Positions 36,763-46,474 of a DNA stretch of 64,000 nt are shown piece by piece. The DNA lies in assembly GCA_023399635.1 (NCBI GenBank), contig JAEWOP010000250.1, positions 14,787 to 78,786 of the forward strand. Reading direction: 5' to 3'. Below the pieces are notes generated by a model that worked only from the letters and a program-made list of their open reading frames with translations, searched no databases and was not told the DNA's origin. The number at the start of each line of letters is the position of its first letter. Position 1 is the stretch's first letter. A program made the position numbers and the translations under genes. The stretch comes from Pseudomonadota bacterium (lineage in GTDB: Bacteria > Pseudomonadota > Alphaproteobacteria > Rhizobiales > Rhizobiaceae).

Positions 36763-39069
36763 ATGGCCGCCGATATCCGTTTCCTCGCCGCAGCAATCGC
36801 CGCGGAGATCAAGGCCCGACCCGAACAGGCCGCCGCTGCGATCGGATTGCTCGACGAAGGCGCAACCGTTCCCTTCATCGCGCGATATCGCAAGGAAGTG
36901 ACGGGAGGCCTCGATGACACGCAGCTGCGCGATCTCGCGGAGCGCCTGGTCTATCTGCGTGAGTTGGAAGCACGGCGAAGCTCGATCATCGACTCCATCA
37001 ATTCCCAGGGCAAGATGACGGATGAGCTGGCCGGCAAGCTAGCGGGTGCCGCCACCAAGGCGGAGCTTGAGGATCTTTACCTCCCCTACAAACCGAAGCG
37101 CCGCACCCGCGCCGAGATTGCACGCGAACGCGGCCTCCAGCCGCTCGCCGACGCCATCTGGGCCGACCGCCTGGCGGATCCAGCCAAGCTTGCTGAAGCC
37201 TATGTGGCCGGCGAAGTCACCGACGTGAAGATGGCGCTGGAAGGTGCGCGGGATATCGTCGCCGAAGCAGTCTCCGAAAACGCCGATCTGCTTGGTCGTC
37301 TGCGCCAGCACATGCGCAACGGCGCCATGCTGAAGGCCAAGGTGGTCGACGGAAAGCAGGAGGCCGGGGCCAAGTTTTCCGATTATTTCGACCACTCCGA
37401 GCGCTGGGCCACAGTTCCCGGACACCGGGCGCTCGCCATGCTGCGCGGCTGGAACGAGGAAATTCTGACGCTGTCGATCGAGGTCGACGCTGATGATCCG
37501 TCACCCGTGAAGCCGGCGCAGCGGGTCATCGCCGCAGCCTTCGAGATCGGCGACAAGGGACCAGCAGATCGCTGGCTGCTGGAGGTCGCCGGATGGACCT
37601 GGCGGGTGAAGCTCTCCACCTCGCTTTCGCTCGACCTGATGCGCGAACTCCGCGAGCGCGCCGAGGAGGAGGCGATCCATGTCTTCGCCCGTAACCTGAA
37701 GGATCTGCTGTTGGCGGCCCCCGCCGGTTCGCGCCCGACCATGGGCCTGGATCCAGGTATCCGCACCGGCGTCAAGGTCGCCGTCGTCGATGGCACGGGC
37801 AAGCTGCTGGAGGCCACCACGGTTTACCCGTTCCCGCCGAGGAACGATATCCGTGGCACCCAGGCGGAGCTTGCCGCGCTCATCCGCAAGCACGGTGTCG
37901 ACCTGATCGCCATCGGCAACGGCACCGGCAGCCGCGAGACCGAAAAGCTGGTCGCCGACATGCTCGCCAACCTGCCGGCGCCAAAGCCGACCAAGGTCAT
38001 CGTGTCGGAAGCCGGAGCATCCGTGTATTCCGCATCTCAAACGGCTGCCGCCGAATTTCCCAACCTCGACGTCTCCTTGCGCGGTGCCGTCTCAATCGCC
38101 CGCCGCCTGCAGGATCCGCTGGCCGAACTGGTGAAGATCGAGCCGAAATCGATTGGCGTCGGGCAGTACCAGCACGATGTCGATCAGGGGAAGCTTTCGC
38201 GTTCGCTGGACGCGGTTGTGGAAGATGCGGTGAATGCGGTCGGTGTCGATCTCAACACAGCATCGAGCCCGCTTCTGGCGCGCGTTTCCGGCCTCAGCCG
38301 CTCGATAGCGGACGCCATCGTGTCCCACCGGGACCAGAACGGTCCCTTCCAGAGCCGCAAGGAACTCCTCAAGGTTGCCCGTCTCGGCAACCGCACCTTC
38401 GAACAGGCAGCCGGCTTCCTGCGCATCCCGAACGGCAAGGAGCCGCTCGATGCTTCGGCGGTCCACCCGGAGGCCTATGGAGTGGCGAAGAAGATTGTTG
38501 CTGCCTGCGGCCGCGACCTGCGCTCGGTCATGGTGGACAGCGGTGCTCTGAAGGCGCTCGATCCGCGCCGATTCACTGACGAGCAATTCGGCCTGCCGAC
38601 GATCAAGGACATTCTTGCCGAGTTGGAAAAGCCTGGGCGGGATCCACGTCCAAGCTTCAAGACCGCGACCTTCGCGGAAGGGATCGACGAGATCAGCGAC
38701 CTGAAACCTGGCATGCTTCTGGAGGGCACCGTGACCAATGTTGCCGCCTTTGGCGCCTTCGTCGACATCGGTGTCCACCAGGACGGACTGGTGCACGTCT
38801 CGCAACTCGCCGACCGCTTCGTCAAGGATCCGCATGAGGTGGTTAAGGCAGGCGATGTGGTGAAGGTACGCGTGGTCGAGGTGGACCCCAAGCGTAAGCG
38901 GATTGCCTTGTCCATGCGCAAGGATGGCGGGGAGGCGGCGCCCGCTCCACGCAGCGCAGATCGCGGTGCACCAAGAGTCAATCCGAAGCAGATGAAGGCG
39001 GAGCCGAAAGGCGCGTCGTCTCCAGGTGCCCTTGGGGCGGCGTTGGCAGAGGCGATGAAGCGCCGCTGA
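36763..39069 (+). CDS. tex: Tex-family RNA-binding transcriptional accessory protein
   Basis: A 768-residue Tex protein that binds nucleic acid and influences transcription in many bacteria. The N-terminal helical region ([38 protein letters not shown]) is typical, the YqgF-like RNase H fold is at about 330-430 ([21 protein letters not shown]), helix-hairpin-helix motifs are at about 500-560 ([28 protein letters not shown]), and an S1 domain is at about 650-725 ([32 protein letters not shown]). Length is normal. The last 40 residues are low-complexity. Confidence 0.96.
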   Translation: MAADIRFLAAAIAAEIKARPEQAAAAIGLLDEGATVPFIARYRKEVTGGLDDTQLRDLAERLVYLRELEARRSSIIDSINSQGKMTDELAGKLAGAATKAELEDLYLPYKPKRRTRAEIARERGLQPLADAIWADRLADPAKLAEAYVAGEVTDVKMALEGARDIVAEAVSENADLLGRLRQHMRNGAMLKAKVVDGKQEAGAKFSDYFDHSERWATVPGHRALAMLRGWNEEILTLSIEVDADDPSPVKPAQRVIAAAFEIGDKGPADRWLLEVAGWTWRVKLSTSLSLDLMRELRERAEEEAIHVFARNLKDLLLAAPAGSRPTMGLDPGIRTGVKVAVVDGTGKLLEATTVYPFPPRNDIRGTQAELAALIRKHGVDLIAIGNGTGSRETEKLVADMLANLPAPKPTKVIVSEAGASVYSASQTAAAEFPNLDVSLRGAVSIARRLQDPLAELVKIEPKSIGVGQYQHDVDQGKLSRSLDAVVEDAVNAVGVDLNTASSPLLARVSGLSRSIADAIVSHRDQNGPFQSRKELLKVARLGNRTFEQAAGFLRIPNGKEPLDASAVHPEAYGVAKKIVAACGRDLRSVMVDSGALKALDPRRFTDEQFGLPTIKDILAELEKPGRDPRPSFKTATFAEGIDEISDLKPGMLLEGTVTNVAAFGAFVDIGVHQDGLVHVSQLADRFVKDPHEVVKAGDVVKVRVVEVDPKRKRIALSMRKDGGEAAPAPRSADRGAPRVNPKQMKAEPKGASSPGALGAALAEAMKRR

Positions 39070-39188
39070 AGCCATCGGCTCAGCGCTGTTCCTGCCCCGC
39101 ATGCGGTTTGCCTCATCGGCCTGCGCGGACAGGCGGTCGCTTTTCCTTCGCCTTGACGGTGTGTCGTTACGCCAGCTAGGACCATGGC

Positions 39189-40142
39189 ATGACGAACACG
39201 AATGATCTGAATGGTCGCGTCTATGATGCGCCCTCCAACAACTGGGTCTACCGGGTTCTACCCCGGGCCGCCTGGCCTTATGCGCAGCTCGCTCGCTGGG
39301 ACCGTCCGATTGGCTGGCAGCTTTTGATGTGGCCCTGCTTCTGGTCGTCGGCCTTGGCGGCCAATCATGCGGCATCGCTGCAGCTACTGTCTGTAGGCCT
39401 GTTCGTCTTCCACCTGTTCCTGTTCTTCGTCGGCTCCGTTGCCATGCGGGGTGCTGGCTGTACCTATAACGACCTCGTCGACCACAAGATCGACAGCGAG
39501 GTAGCGCGCACCCGCTCGCGCCCACTGCCGTCCGGGCGGGTGAGCCGCTTTGAGGCAAAGGTATTCCTGGTGCTGCAGGCGCTGGTCGGGCTGCTTGTCC
39601 TGATTCAGTTCAACAGCTTTGCGATCCTCCTCGGGATCGCATCTTTGGCCGTCGTCGCCGTTTACCCCTTCGCCAAGCGCTTCACCGACTGGCCCCAATT
39701 TTTCCTTGGCCTTGCCTTTTCCTGGGGCGGGTTGATGGGATGGGCCGGCATCTTCGGCAGCCTCTCATGGGCGCCGGTCTGGCTCTATCTCGGCGCCGTT
39801 GCCTGGACCATCGGTTACGACACCATCTATGCGCATCAGGACAAGGAGGATGATGCGCTCGTTGGCGTACGCTCGACCGCGCGCCTTTTCGGCGAACATA
39901 CCAAGGGCTGGCTGATCGGCCTTTACGGACTGACCCTGGTTTTGCTTGTTCTTGCCTATGCAGCAGCCGGCGTCGGCTTGCTGGCCTATCTAGGCCTTGC
40001 AGTCGCGGCGATCATGTTCGCATGGCAAATTCTGGTGCTCGATATCGATAATGCCGATCAATGCCTCTCGCTGTTCAAGTCGAACAGCCGTGTCGGCGCC
40101 GTGATCTTTCTAGGCTTGATCCTGGCCTTGCCTTTTGCCTGA
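39189..40142 (+). CDS. ubiA: 4-hydroxybenzoate octaprenyltransferase
   Basis: A 317-residue polytopic prenyltransferase of ubiquinone biosynthesis that joins the polyprenyl tail to 4-hydroxybenzoate in the inner membrane. Both aspartate-rich Mg sites are seen: YNDLVDHKIDSEVARTRSRPLPSGRV (about residues 95-120) and GYDTIYAHQDKEDDALVGVRST (about 216-237). About nine membrane helices fill the rest. It is transcribed after tex; a polyprenyl synthase gene for the tail is in the window at 25.5 kb. Confidence 0.95.
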   Translation: MTNTNDLNGRVYDAPSNNWVYRVLPRAAWPYAQLARWDRPIGWQLLMWPCFWSSALAANHAASLQLLSVGLFVFHLFLFFVGSVAMRGAGCTYNDLVDHKIDSEVARTRSRPLPSGRVSRFEAKVFLVLQALVGLLVLIQFNSFAILLGIASLAVVAVYPFAKRFTDWPQFFLGLAFSWGGLMGWAGIFGSLSWAPVWLYLGAVAWTIGYDTIYAHQDKEDDALVGVRSTARLFGEHTKGWLIGLYGLTLVLLVLAYAAAGVGLLAYLGLAVAAIMFAWQILVLDIDNADQCLSLFKSNSRVGAVIFLGLILALPFA

Positions 40143-40152
40143 AACGCAGGAA

Positions 40153-40169
40153 CCCGGCTTGTGGCCGGG
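40153..40169. terminator. Weak bidirectional hairpin between ubiA and DUF6101
   Basis: A perfect stem CCCGGC/GCCGGG (40153-40158, 40164-40169) with loop TTGTG lies between the convergent stops of ubiA and the DUF6101 gene. It has no T-run on either strand, so it is at best a weak terminator. Confidence 0.4.
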
Positions 40170-40200
40170 CTCCAGCATCTGCGCGGGCGGCGGTGGATGG

Positions 40201-40767
40201 TTAGCGCCGCGCGATGATCTCCTTGCCTTCGATCTTCATCGTCACGCCCAGCTTGCCGGTCGTGCGGCGCACCAGGAAGCGCGGCCGCCGGTCTGCGAAG
40301 TAGGAATGACGGCGGCGCGGTTTGGTCGCATGTGTGCGGACGTCGCCGATATGGTTCTCCAGCGGTCGGGCGATGCCGTCCGCCTCGACCATCAGCATCG
40401 GAATGCGGAAAGCTTCGGCCCAGCTGCGCCAGTCCGCAGCAATGTCACACAGGTCGTGCGCCACAAGCAAAGGGATGCAAAGCTCTGGATCTTCGTGGTG
40501 CAGTTCCAGGGTGACCGTCACTTCGCCGTTGCCGTGATCGATGGCACGAGCGGCAACGCCCTTGAAGGCGCGGGCCGGCAGCGCGAACGATAGTGGCAGC
40601 CCGCTTGTGGGCAGGGTCTTGCGAAGGACGGCGCCGCGCGCGTCGATCGTGATCACGACATCTTCGGACGTATCGCGAAGGGCATAGGTGACCTGCTGCG
40701 GAAAGCGTGTCGGGTCAAGCCTCAGCGTTGCACCTGCCCATGCGGGCTTCAGAACCGTGTTTGACAT
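40201..40767 (-). CDS. DUF6101 family protein
   Basis: A 188-residue protein beginning MSNTVLKPAWAGATLRLDPTRFPQQVTYA and ending RRPRFLVRRTTGKLGVTMKIEGKEIIARR. The pattern fits the rhizobial DUF6101 family, which has no known role. The C-terminal part is rich in Arg and His, suggesting nucleic-acid or phosphate binding, but this is a guess. The ATG at 40767 has AAGGGTAG upstream. The leader contains a conserved-looking RNA structure (see the riboswitch-like element). Confidence 0.75.
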   Translation of the reverse strand: MSNTVLKPAWAGATLRLDPTRFPQQVTYALRDTSEDVVITIDARGAVLRKTLPTSGLPLSFALPARAFKGVAARAIDHGNGEVTVTLELHHEDPELCIPLLVAHDLCDIAADWRSWAEAFRIPMLMVEADGIARPLENHIGDVRTHATKPRRRHSYFADRRPRFLVRRTTGKLGVTMKIEGKEIIARR

Positions 40768-40777
40768 TGTGTATGCT

Positions 40778-40838
40778 ACCCTTGTTTTACCTGAGAGCCG
40801 TTTCCGGTGTCTCTGCGGGACTTTTGTCCTCTGATGGG
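40778..40838 (-). ncRNA. Glycine-riboswitch-like RNA element in the DUF6101 leader
   Basis: On the minus strand the leader reads CCGGAAACGG then CTCTCAGGTAAAACA, close to the 3' end of glycine riboswitch aptamers (GGAAAC-CTCTCAGG-AAAA). Upstream are an AGAG that could pair with CTCT, and the hairpin GGAC-AAAA-GTCC in the place of helix P2. The element is only about 60 nt, so it would be a reduced or degenerate single aptamer, and the GAAGG-GCAA core of the real switch is not clearly present (CGCAGAGACA instead). It ends about 11 bases before the ATG. Resemblance is seen; function is inferred. Confidence 0.4.
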
Positions 40839-41043
40839 CAGACCATACGAGCCGGCCTGTGCCTGACCGCTTAAAAATCGCGGTTAAGGAAGTTTTGCCT
40901 CGAGCGATGGTTATCGAAACCCACCCGAGCCTGGTTTCCAGAGGGTGAACATGGGCTGGAAGCTCTCCAGATGCTACAAAAGCCCCGGGCAAGGCTCTTC
41001 GGCGATGATGCCTACGGCATTATTATGAGCGGAGCCTCAGTTC

Positions 41044-43356
41044 ATGGTCTCGACCTATCTCAGCTACGATCTCGTCAACCGCGACATGTTCAAGACGCTG
41101 CAGCGCGTGGGCTCGGAGCAGCAGGTGGCGCGCGAGGCGCAATACTACAAGGATAACATCGGCAAGGTCACATCGATCGACGAGTTCATGGACGACTACC
41201 GCCTGTATTCCTACGCGATGAAGGCCTACGGCCTTGAGGAGATGACCTACGCCAAAGCCTTCATGAAGAAGGTTCTGGAAAGCGACCTGAGTGACCCCAA
41301 CAGCTACGCCAATCTGCTGACCGACGACCGTTACAAGACCTTTGCGGCAGCCTTCAGCTTTTCGGCATCAGGTGCGGCTGCCATCGCTCAATCTTCGGCT
41401 CAGCAAGACGAGATGCTTGAACTCTATGACCGCAGCATCCTGGCAACGGAAGATGCGGTGACGGAGGAGACGCGCTATTACAAGGTGATGATGGCGCAGG
41501 TGGATGATGTTGACGACATCCTGCGCAACGACCGGCTGCGCCGTTATGTGTTCAGCGCACTCGGTATCGACGACAGCGTCTATTCCTACCAGGTCGTCAA
41601 GCAGGCGATGACCAGCGACAAGAACGATCCAGCAAGCTACTCCAACACCGTACTCAAGGATCAGATGGATTACCTGGTCGCCAAACTGGCCACGACCCAG
41701 GCAGAGCTTGCAGCGCTTGGAACGAATGCCAAGGAGCATGTGGATAAGAAGGCGTCTCTTCGACTGGAGATCGCGAGCTACCAGAAATCGATCAAGTCGA
41801 CGCAGGCCCACATCGATCTTGCCGGTGCGTTCGAGTTCGCACTTGATGGTACCTCTGCCAAAGGGGCGGCACAGACGGATCAGCAACTGACCGCCACCAC
41901 TGATCTTTATCTCCTCAGCCGGCCCCGCCAGACCAGAGAATCGGCGCTGCGGGAACGGGAATACTTCGAGCAGAGGATCGGTTCGATCACAACGGCAGAA
42001 GAGCTTGTCGATGATCCGCGCCTCTATGACTATGTCCGCAAGGCTTTCAATCTGAACGAGCTGTTCGTGGTGAAATCCACGATCGAGCAGATACTCACGA
42101 ACAGTAATGGGATTGTGGAAAAGAACGCCAAGGAGCGCCCGCAGTACAAGGAGCTTTACGAGGCGTTCAACTTCAAAGGGGACGGCACTCTCGATGGTCC
42201 CGCACAAACGGCGGCCCAGACACAGCTGACGGCGAATAACTATTTCAGCCGATACGACGACAAGCAGGAAGAAGCCGACAAGAAGGCAATCAGCCTCTAC
42301 AAGTCCGAAATGGCGGCGGTGAAGTCAGTTGAGGACTTCCTCTCCGACAAGGCGATCTATGGCTTTGCGCTGAAGGCCGTCGGCATCGACCCTGACAGCG
42401 TCTCCATGTTGACCCTCAAGAACGTCTTGAAGAGCGATCTTTCCGATCCGAAGAGCTATGTCTATCGGTTGAAGGACGAGCGATACCTCACGCTCGCTCA
42501 AGCCTTCAACTTCACTCGTGAAGGTGGCGTCACCGCGCCTGTTCAAGCTCAATCTGCCGCAACGGTCACGGCGACGGCGAAAGACTATATCGTCCAGCAG
42601 ACCAGGTTCCTGAAGGGAGCAGAGAAGGAGGCTGCGCGCGAGAAAGCCGACGCCGAAGCCTCTTATTACACAAGCACGATGGCGGGCGTCAAAAGCGTCA
42701 AGGAACTGCTGGCCGACCGTCGACTGGTCGATTTCGTGCTGACGGCGAAAGGCCTCGATCCCGAGACGGTGACGGACGACTTCCTGAAGCAGATGTTCGC
42801 TTCGGATCTCGATGACCCGAAGAGTTTCGTCAACCAGCAGACCGACAACCGATTTGCCGAGCTTCTGGGCACCTTCAACTTCGACAGCCAGGGCCAGATC
42901 CGTCGGGGTGCACCCGCGCTTGTGCAGAACCTGGGTCAGGTGCTTGAAACACAGCACAACTATCTGCGCCAAACGCTGGAGATCGAACAGGGCAACGAAA
43001 ATGCCGGCGTCCGAATGGCGCTCTATTTCGAGCGCATGGTGGATACGGTGACCGATGCCTACAGCATCATTGGCGACGAGGCGCTTGCCGAGTTTGTCCG
43101 GATTGCCTTCAGCCTGCCGTCCGAGATGGGCAACATGGATGTGGACCAGCAGGCAAAGCTTATCGAGAAAAACCTGAACATTGCCGACCTCAAGGACCCG
43201 AAGAAGCTGCAGAAGCTCATTCAGCGTTTCACCATTCTGTACGACCTTGAGAACGGCTCTACGGGACCATCCGCTGTGGATATCCTTTCCGGAAGCGGCG
43301 CCTATGCCGGCATCAGCGCCGATACCCTGTGGTCGCTCTCGCAGTTGCGGCGCTAG
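41044..43356 (+). CDS. Multi-repeat DUF1217 protein
   Basis: A 770-residue protein with about six copies of a DUF1217-like unit, at residues 31-106, 141-266 (with a 50-residue coiled insertion), 304-377, 414-490, 536-613 and 653-735. Each unit follows a pattern such as YYKDNIGKVTSIDEFMDD then LxxYAMKAYGLEEMTYAKAF, DLSDPNSY, ending in a Phe-rich AAAFSF or QAFNF. DUF1217 proteins occur in rhizobia near motility genes but the function is not known. No signal peptide is seen. It is not in an obvious operon. The ATG at 41044 begins MVSTYLSYDL, which fits the family start. Confidence 0.85.
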   Translation: MVSTYLSYDLVNRDMFKTLQRVGSEQQVAREAQYYKDNIGKVTSIDEFMDDYRLYSYAMKAYGLEEMTYAKAFMKKVLESDLSDPNSYANLLTDDRYKTFAAAFSFSASGAAAIAQSSAQQDEMLELYDRSILATEDAVTEETRYYKVMMAQVDDVDDILRNDRLRRYVFSALGIDDSVYSYQVVKQAMTSDKNDPASYSNTVLKDQMDYLVAKLATTQAELAALGTNAKEHVDKKASLRLEIASYQKSIKSTQAHIDLAGAFEFALDGTSAKGAAQTDQQLTATTDLYLLSRPRQTRESALREREYFEQRIGSITTAEELVDDPRLYDYVRKAFNLNELFVVKSTIEQILTNSNGIVEKNAKERPQYKELYEAFNFKGDGTLDGPAQTAAQTQLTANNYFSRYDDKQEEADKKAISLYKSEMAAVKSVEDFLSDKAIYGFALKAVGIDPDSVSMLTLKNVLKSDLSDPKSYVYRLKDERYLTLAQAFNFTREGGVTAPVQAQSAATVTATAKDYIVQQTRFLKGAEKEAAREKADAEASYYTSTMAGVKSVKELLADRRLVDFVLTAKGLDPETVTDDFLKQMFASDLDDPKSFVNQQTDNRFAELLGTFNFDSQGQIRRGAPALVQNLGQVLETQHNYLRQTLEIEQGNENAGVRMALYFERMVDTVTDAYSIIGDEALAEFVRIAFSLPSEMGNMDVDQQAKLIEKNLNIADLKDPKKLQKLIQRFTILYDLENGSTGPSAVDILSGSGAYAGISADTLWSLSQLRR

Positions 43357-43361
43357 TCGAT

Positions 43362-44795
43362 CTACTGGACCTTGATGACCTTGCCAGGATTCATGATGTC
43401 GGCGGGGTCGAAGGCGCGCTTGATGCGGCGCATCAGGTCGATCTCGATCGCCGGACGGATGCGTTCAAGTTCGTCCCGCTTCAGTTGCCCGATACCATGT
43501 TCTGCTGAGATCGACCCGCTCATCTCGAGCACGATACCATGCACAATCTCGTTGATTTCACGCCAGCGCGCTAGGAAGGCGGACTTGTCGTCGCCAATCG
43601 GCTGCGAGATGTTGTAGTGGATGTTTCCGTCGCCCAGATGTCCGAAGGCGCAGATCCGGGCGCCGGGCATTGCAGCCAGCACCGCTTTCTCGGCGGTTTC
43701 CATGAACAGTGGCACGCTGGAGACGGGCACTGACACGTCGTGCTTGATGGAGCCACCCTCCGGCTTTTGCGCATCCGACATGCTTTCGCGCATATGCCAA
43801 AGCGCCTTCTGCTGCGCAACGGACGAGGCGATGACGGCATCTCTCACCAGACCTGTCTCCACACCCCACTCAAGCAGCGCATGCACCATGGTTTCCGCCG
43901 TGGCGGCCGAGTCCGAGGTTGAGATGTCGATCAGCGCGTACCACGGATGGGGTTCCGCGAGGGGGTCTCGAACGCCTTCGATATGGCGCGTCGTGAACTC
44001 GACGCCGATGCGTGGCATGAGTTCGAAGCCCGTGAGGGCTGTCCCGCAAAGGTTGGAGGCCTTCTCGAAAAGCCGCAAGGCATCGGCAGGAGAGGAAAGG
44101 CCGGCCAGTGCCACCTGATGCCCGATCGGCTGCGGGAAAAGCTTCAAAACAGCACCTGTTATGATGCCAAGCGTGCCTTCGGCGCCGATGAACAAGTCGC
44201 GCAGGTCATAGCCCGTATTGTCCTTCTTCAGCCGGCGCAACCCGTTCCAGATCTCCCCGGTCGGCAGCACAACCTCCAGTCCCAGGCAAAGCTGACGCAT
44301 GTTGCCGTACGCCAGGACGGCCGTTCCGCCCGCATTCGTGGAAAGATTGCCGCCGATCCGGCAGGTGCCTTCCGAGCCGAGAGAGAGCGGGAAGAGACGC
44401 TGCACTTCTTCCGCCGCCTTCTGCACGTCGGCAAGGATGGCACCACCATCGGCCACGATGACATTGGCAACGGCATCGACATCGCGGATACGGTTCATCC
44501 GCTCCAGGGATACGATCAAATCCCGGCCGCTATCACTCGGCGTCTGCCCACCCACAAGCCCGGTATTTCCCGTCTGCGGTACGATTGGCGTGCGGGTTTC
44601 CGTTGCAAGCGCGAGGATCTGCGAGACTTCTTCCGTGCTTGCCGGCTTCAGCACCAGTGGGGAGGCGCCCTTGTAAAGGCCGCGGTTCTCGACCAATCGT
44701 GGGGTGATATCCCCCGCGTCTCTCAAGACGTTTGCGTCACCGACGATGGCGGAAAACCGTTGCAGGAGATCTGGTGAGGTTGCCTGACTGTCCAT
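43362..44795 (-). CDS. GlcD-type FAD-binding oxidoreductase (D-2-hydroxy acid dehydrogenase-like)
   Basis: A 477-residue VAO-family flavoenzyme. The FAD-binding half has the phosphate loop TGNTGLVGGQTPSDSG and LGSEGTCRIGGNLSTNAGG, then GAEGTLGIITGAVLKL; the C-terminal cap holds FGHLGDGNIHYNIS with the His and Asn of the metal or substrate site and ends SGSISAEHGIGQLKRDEL. This is the D-lactate/D-2-hydroxyglutarate dehydrogenase group; the substrate is not certain. The ATG at 44795 has AAGGAG upstream. It follows the Sua5 gene in the same direction with 13 bases between. Confidence 0.9.
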   Translation of the reverse strand: MDSQATSPDLLQRFSAIVGDANVLRDAGDITPRLVENRGLYKGASPLVLKPASTEEVSQILALATETRTPIVPQTGNTGLVGGQTPSDSGRDLIVSLERMNRIRDVDAVANVIVADGGAILADVQKAAEEVQRLFPLSLGSEGTCRIGGNLSTNAGGTAVLAYGNMRQLCLGLEVVLPTGEIWNGLRRLKKDNTGYDLRDLFIGAEGTLGIITGAVLKLFPQPIGHQVALAGLSSPADALRLFEKASNLCGTALTGFELMPRIGVEFTTRHIEGVRDPLAEPHPWYALIDISTSDSAATAETMVHALLEWGVETGLVRDAVIASSVAQQKALWHMRESMSDAQKPEGGSIKHDVSVPVSSVPLFMETAEKAVLAAMPGARICAFGHLGDGNIHYNISQPIGDDKSAFLARWREINEIVHGIVLEMSGSISAEHGIGQLKRDELERIRPAIEIDLMRRIKRAFDPADIMNPGKVIKVQ

Positions 44796-44808
44796 CTCGG
44801 CTCCTTCG

Positions 44809-45786
44809 TCATGTCCTTGGCGCGGCAGCACGGCTGAGCCGGTCATTGATCGCTTCGCCCAAGCCCTCATGTGGGATGGGAACGACGCAAATGCCATGCG
44901 TTGCGGCCGCATCCGCCTTTTTCAGATAATCGAAAAGGTTGGCGGCAGCTTCTCGAAGATCGCCGGCAGGACTGAGATTGATTACAGACGCCGCTTGATC
45001 GAGCCCTTCCACACGCGCCTCTCCAAACAAGATCACGGCCTCTCCCGGCAAGGCTTGCCGGACATCGAGCCTCACCTGCGCGGCTGGTGCGTAATGGGAG
45101 GCCAGCATGCCAGGTGCTTCGATGGTGGGAGAGGGCGAAGCGGGCCGGATAACAGGAAGTCCAGTTGCAGCTTCCAGCTCCGCTGCCGAAATGCCGCCTG
45201 GGCGCAGCAGGCGGACACCCTCCGTTTCAACGCGAACGATGGTGGACTCAACGCCCACTGGAGCAGCTTCCCCGTCGATGATGAGGTCCAGCTTCTCCCC
45301 AAGGTCTTCGGCGACATGGCGCGCCTGCGTAGGGCTTATCTTGCCGGAGGTGTTTGCGCTCGGAGCCGCAAGCGGCTTTCCATAGGCGCGAATGAGCGCC
45401 GAGGCAAAACCCTTTGGCACACGTATGCCGACCGTATCAAGCCCCGCGGTCGCAAGCGACTGAATGCCGGACGCCTGCTTGAGCGGCAAGATAAGCGTCA
45501 GCGGACCGGGCCAGAAGGTTTCGGCGAGATGACGGGACACCGGATCGAAAAGGGCATAGTCCTCTGCCATGGCAAGATCGGCCATGTGGCAGATCAGCGG
45601 ATTGAACTGCGGCCGGCCCTTTGTCTCGAAGATTCGAGCAACGGCGGCGGGGTTGGTGGCATCGGCGGCAAGGCCATAAACCGTTTCGGTGGGAATCGCC
45701 ACGGGGCGACCATCCGACAGCACGAGCCTCGCAGCTCCGATGGCTGCGGCTTCGCCGTCACTGATATGGAGGATGTGTGCCGTCAT
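44809..45786 (-). CDS. Threonylcarbamoyl-AMP synthase, Sua5/YwlC type
   Basis: A 325-residue enzyme that makes threonylcarbamoyl-AMP for the t6A37 modification of tRNAs reading ANN codons. The YrdC domain (about 10-205) has PTETVYGLAADATNPAAVARIFETKGRP and KGFASALIRAYGKPLAAPSANTSGKISPT; the C-terminal Sua5 domain (about 215-320) marks the longer form with the APGMLASHYAPAA linker. It precedes the FAD enzyme gene in the same direction. Confidence 0.94.
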   Translation of the reverse strand: MTAHILHISDGEAAAIGAARLVLSDGRPVAIPTETVYGLAADATNPAAVARIFETKGRPQFNPLICHMADLAMAEDYALFDPVSRHLAETFWPGPLTLILPLKQASGIQSLATAGLDTVGIRVPKGFASALIRAYGKPLAAPSANTSGKISPTQARHVAEDLGEKLDLIIDGEAAPVGVESTIVRVETEGVRLLRPGGISAAELEAATGLPVIRPASPSPTIEAPGMLASHYAPAAQVRLDVRQALPGEAVILFGEARVEGLDQAASVINLSPAGDLREAAANLFDYLKKADAAATHGICVVPIPHEGLGEAINDRLSRAAAPRT

Positions 45787-45836
45787 GCGCCGTTCCTAGC
45801 CCGGAATGGTAGTCACCGGCAATCCGCCGTAGGTCA

Positions 45837-46442
45837 CTAGCTATTCTTGACGATGGCCCGGACGGTGTCGTTCGGCGCACCCAGCATCAGCACGTTCCGC
45901 AGGGCTTCTTGCGGATCGAAGGTGCGAAACAGCAGCCCGTTCTTGCGCATCGAGCGGTCGATCCGGAAAGTGTCGCCGGGCGCTTTCTCGAACGCCACGG
46001 CAAAATACATCCGGCCCTTGCCGCTGCGAATGCGTTCGAAGAATGGATAGGTCTCGCTGATGTCGGACGTGAAATTGGCGAGGTAGAACGACCAGTTGAT
46101 GCGCTCTTTGGCGTTAAACGATGTGCTGGCAGTCGTCACGTGGCAGTAGCCAAGGTGCGGGATCTCCTCAAACACCCGGTAGAAGATCGCCTTGGGAAAA
46201 CGGATCGACTGGTGGAAAGAGTTGATCCGAGTGAGGGTCGTCTCGCCTGCGAGCGTGAGGATCCGTCCGGTTCGTTCCGCGACCTCTTCGGGCGTCAAGT
46301 AACGCTTTGCTGTTTGCCGCTCTGCCAACGGCCTGGCGATACGCCCGGTTCTTAAGAAATCGGAATGGGGAGTCAGGCTTGCAGGCCTGCTCCGAGCTGG
46401 AGAATTCGTTTCGAAGTAGCGCAGCTTGCCGCCGGTGGACAC
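45837..46442 (-). CDS. Uncharacterised Rhizobiales protein downstream of a palindrome
   Basis: A 201-residue protein with no domain I recognise. It begins with GTG (CAC at 46440-46442), reading MSTGGKLRYFETNSPARSRPAS; the N-terminal 50 residues are Arg/Ser-rich and the rest has mixed strands and helices (INSFHQSIRFPKAIFYRVFEEIPHLGYCHV, INWSFYLANFTSDISETYPFFERIRSGKGRMYFAVAFE). No signal peptide is seen. A perfect 21-bp palindrome sits 12 bases upstream, suggesting tight regulation. I recall related Rhizobiales proteins only as unnamed DUFs. Confidence 0.7.
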   Translation of the reverse strand: MSTGGKLRYFETNSPARSRPASLTPHSDFLRTGRIARPLAERQTAKRYLTPEEVAERTGRILTLAGETTLTRINSFHQSIRFPKAIFYRVFEEIPHLGYCHVTTASTSFNAKERINWSFYLANFTSDISETYPFFERIRSGKGRMYFAVAFEKAPGDTFRIDRSMRKNGLLFRTFDPQEALRNVLMLGAPNDTVRAIVKNS

Positions 46443-46453
46443 TCTTGGAGTTC

Positions 46454-46474
46454 TCCCAGGAATTATTCCTGGGA
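46454..46474. promoter_or_regulatory. Perfect 21-bp palindrome, probable operator
   Basis: The arms TCCCAGGAAT and ATTCCTGGGA surround a single T and are perfectly complementary. The site lies 12 bases upstream of the GTG start of the minus-strand gene ending at 45837, where it would overlap its leader or core promoter. I do not recognise the motif as a LexA, RirA, Irr, Fur-type or Zur site. The other side is the BA14K promoter region about 280 bases away. Confidence 0.6.

Noticed and set aside
38092..39558. A 488-residue minus-strand frame over the end of tex and the start of ubiA
   Set aside because: Both underlying genes are well supported, so this is a shadow frame.
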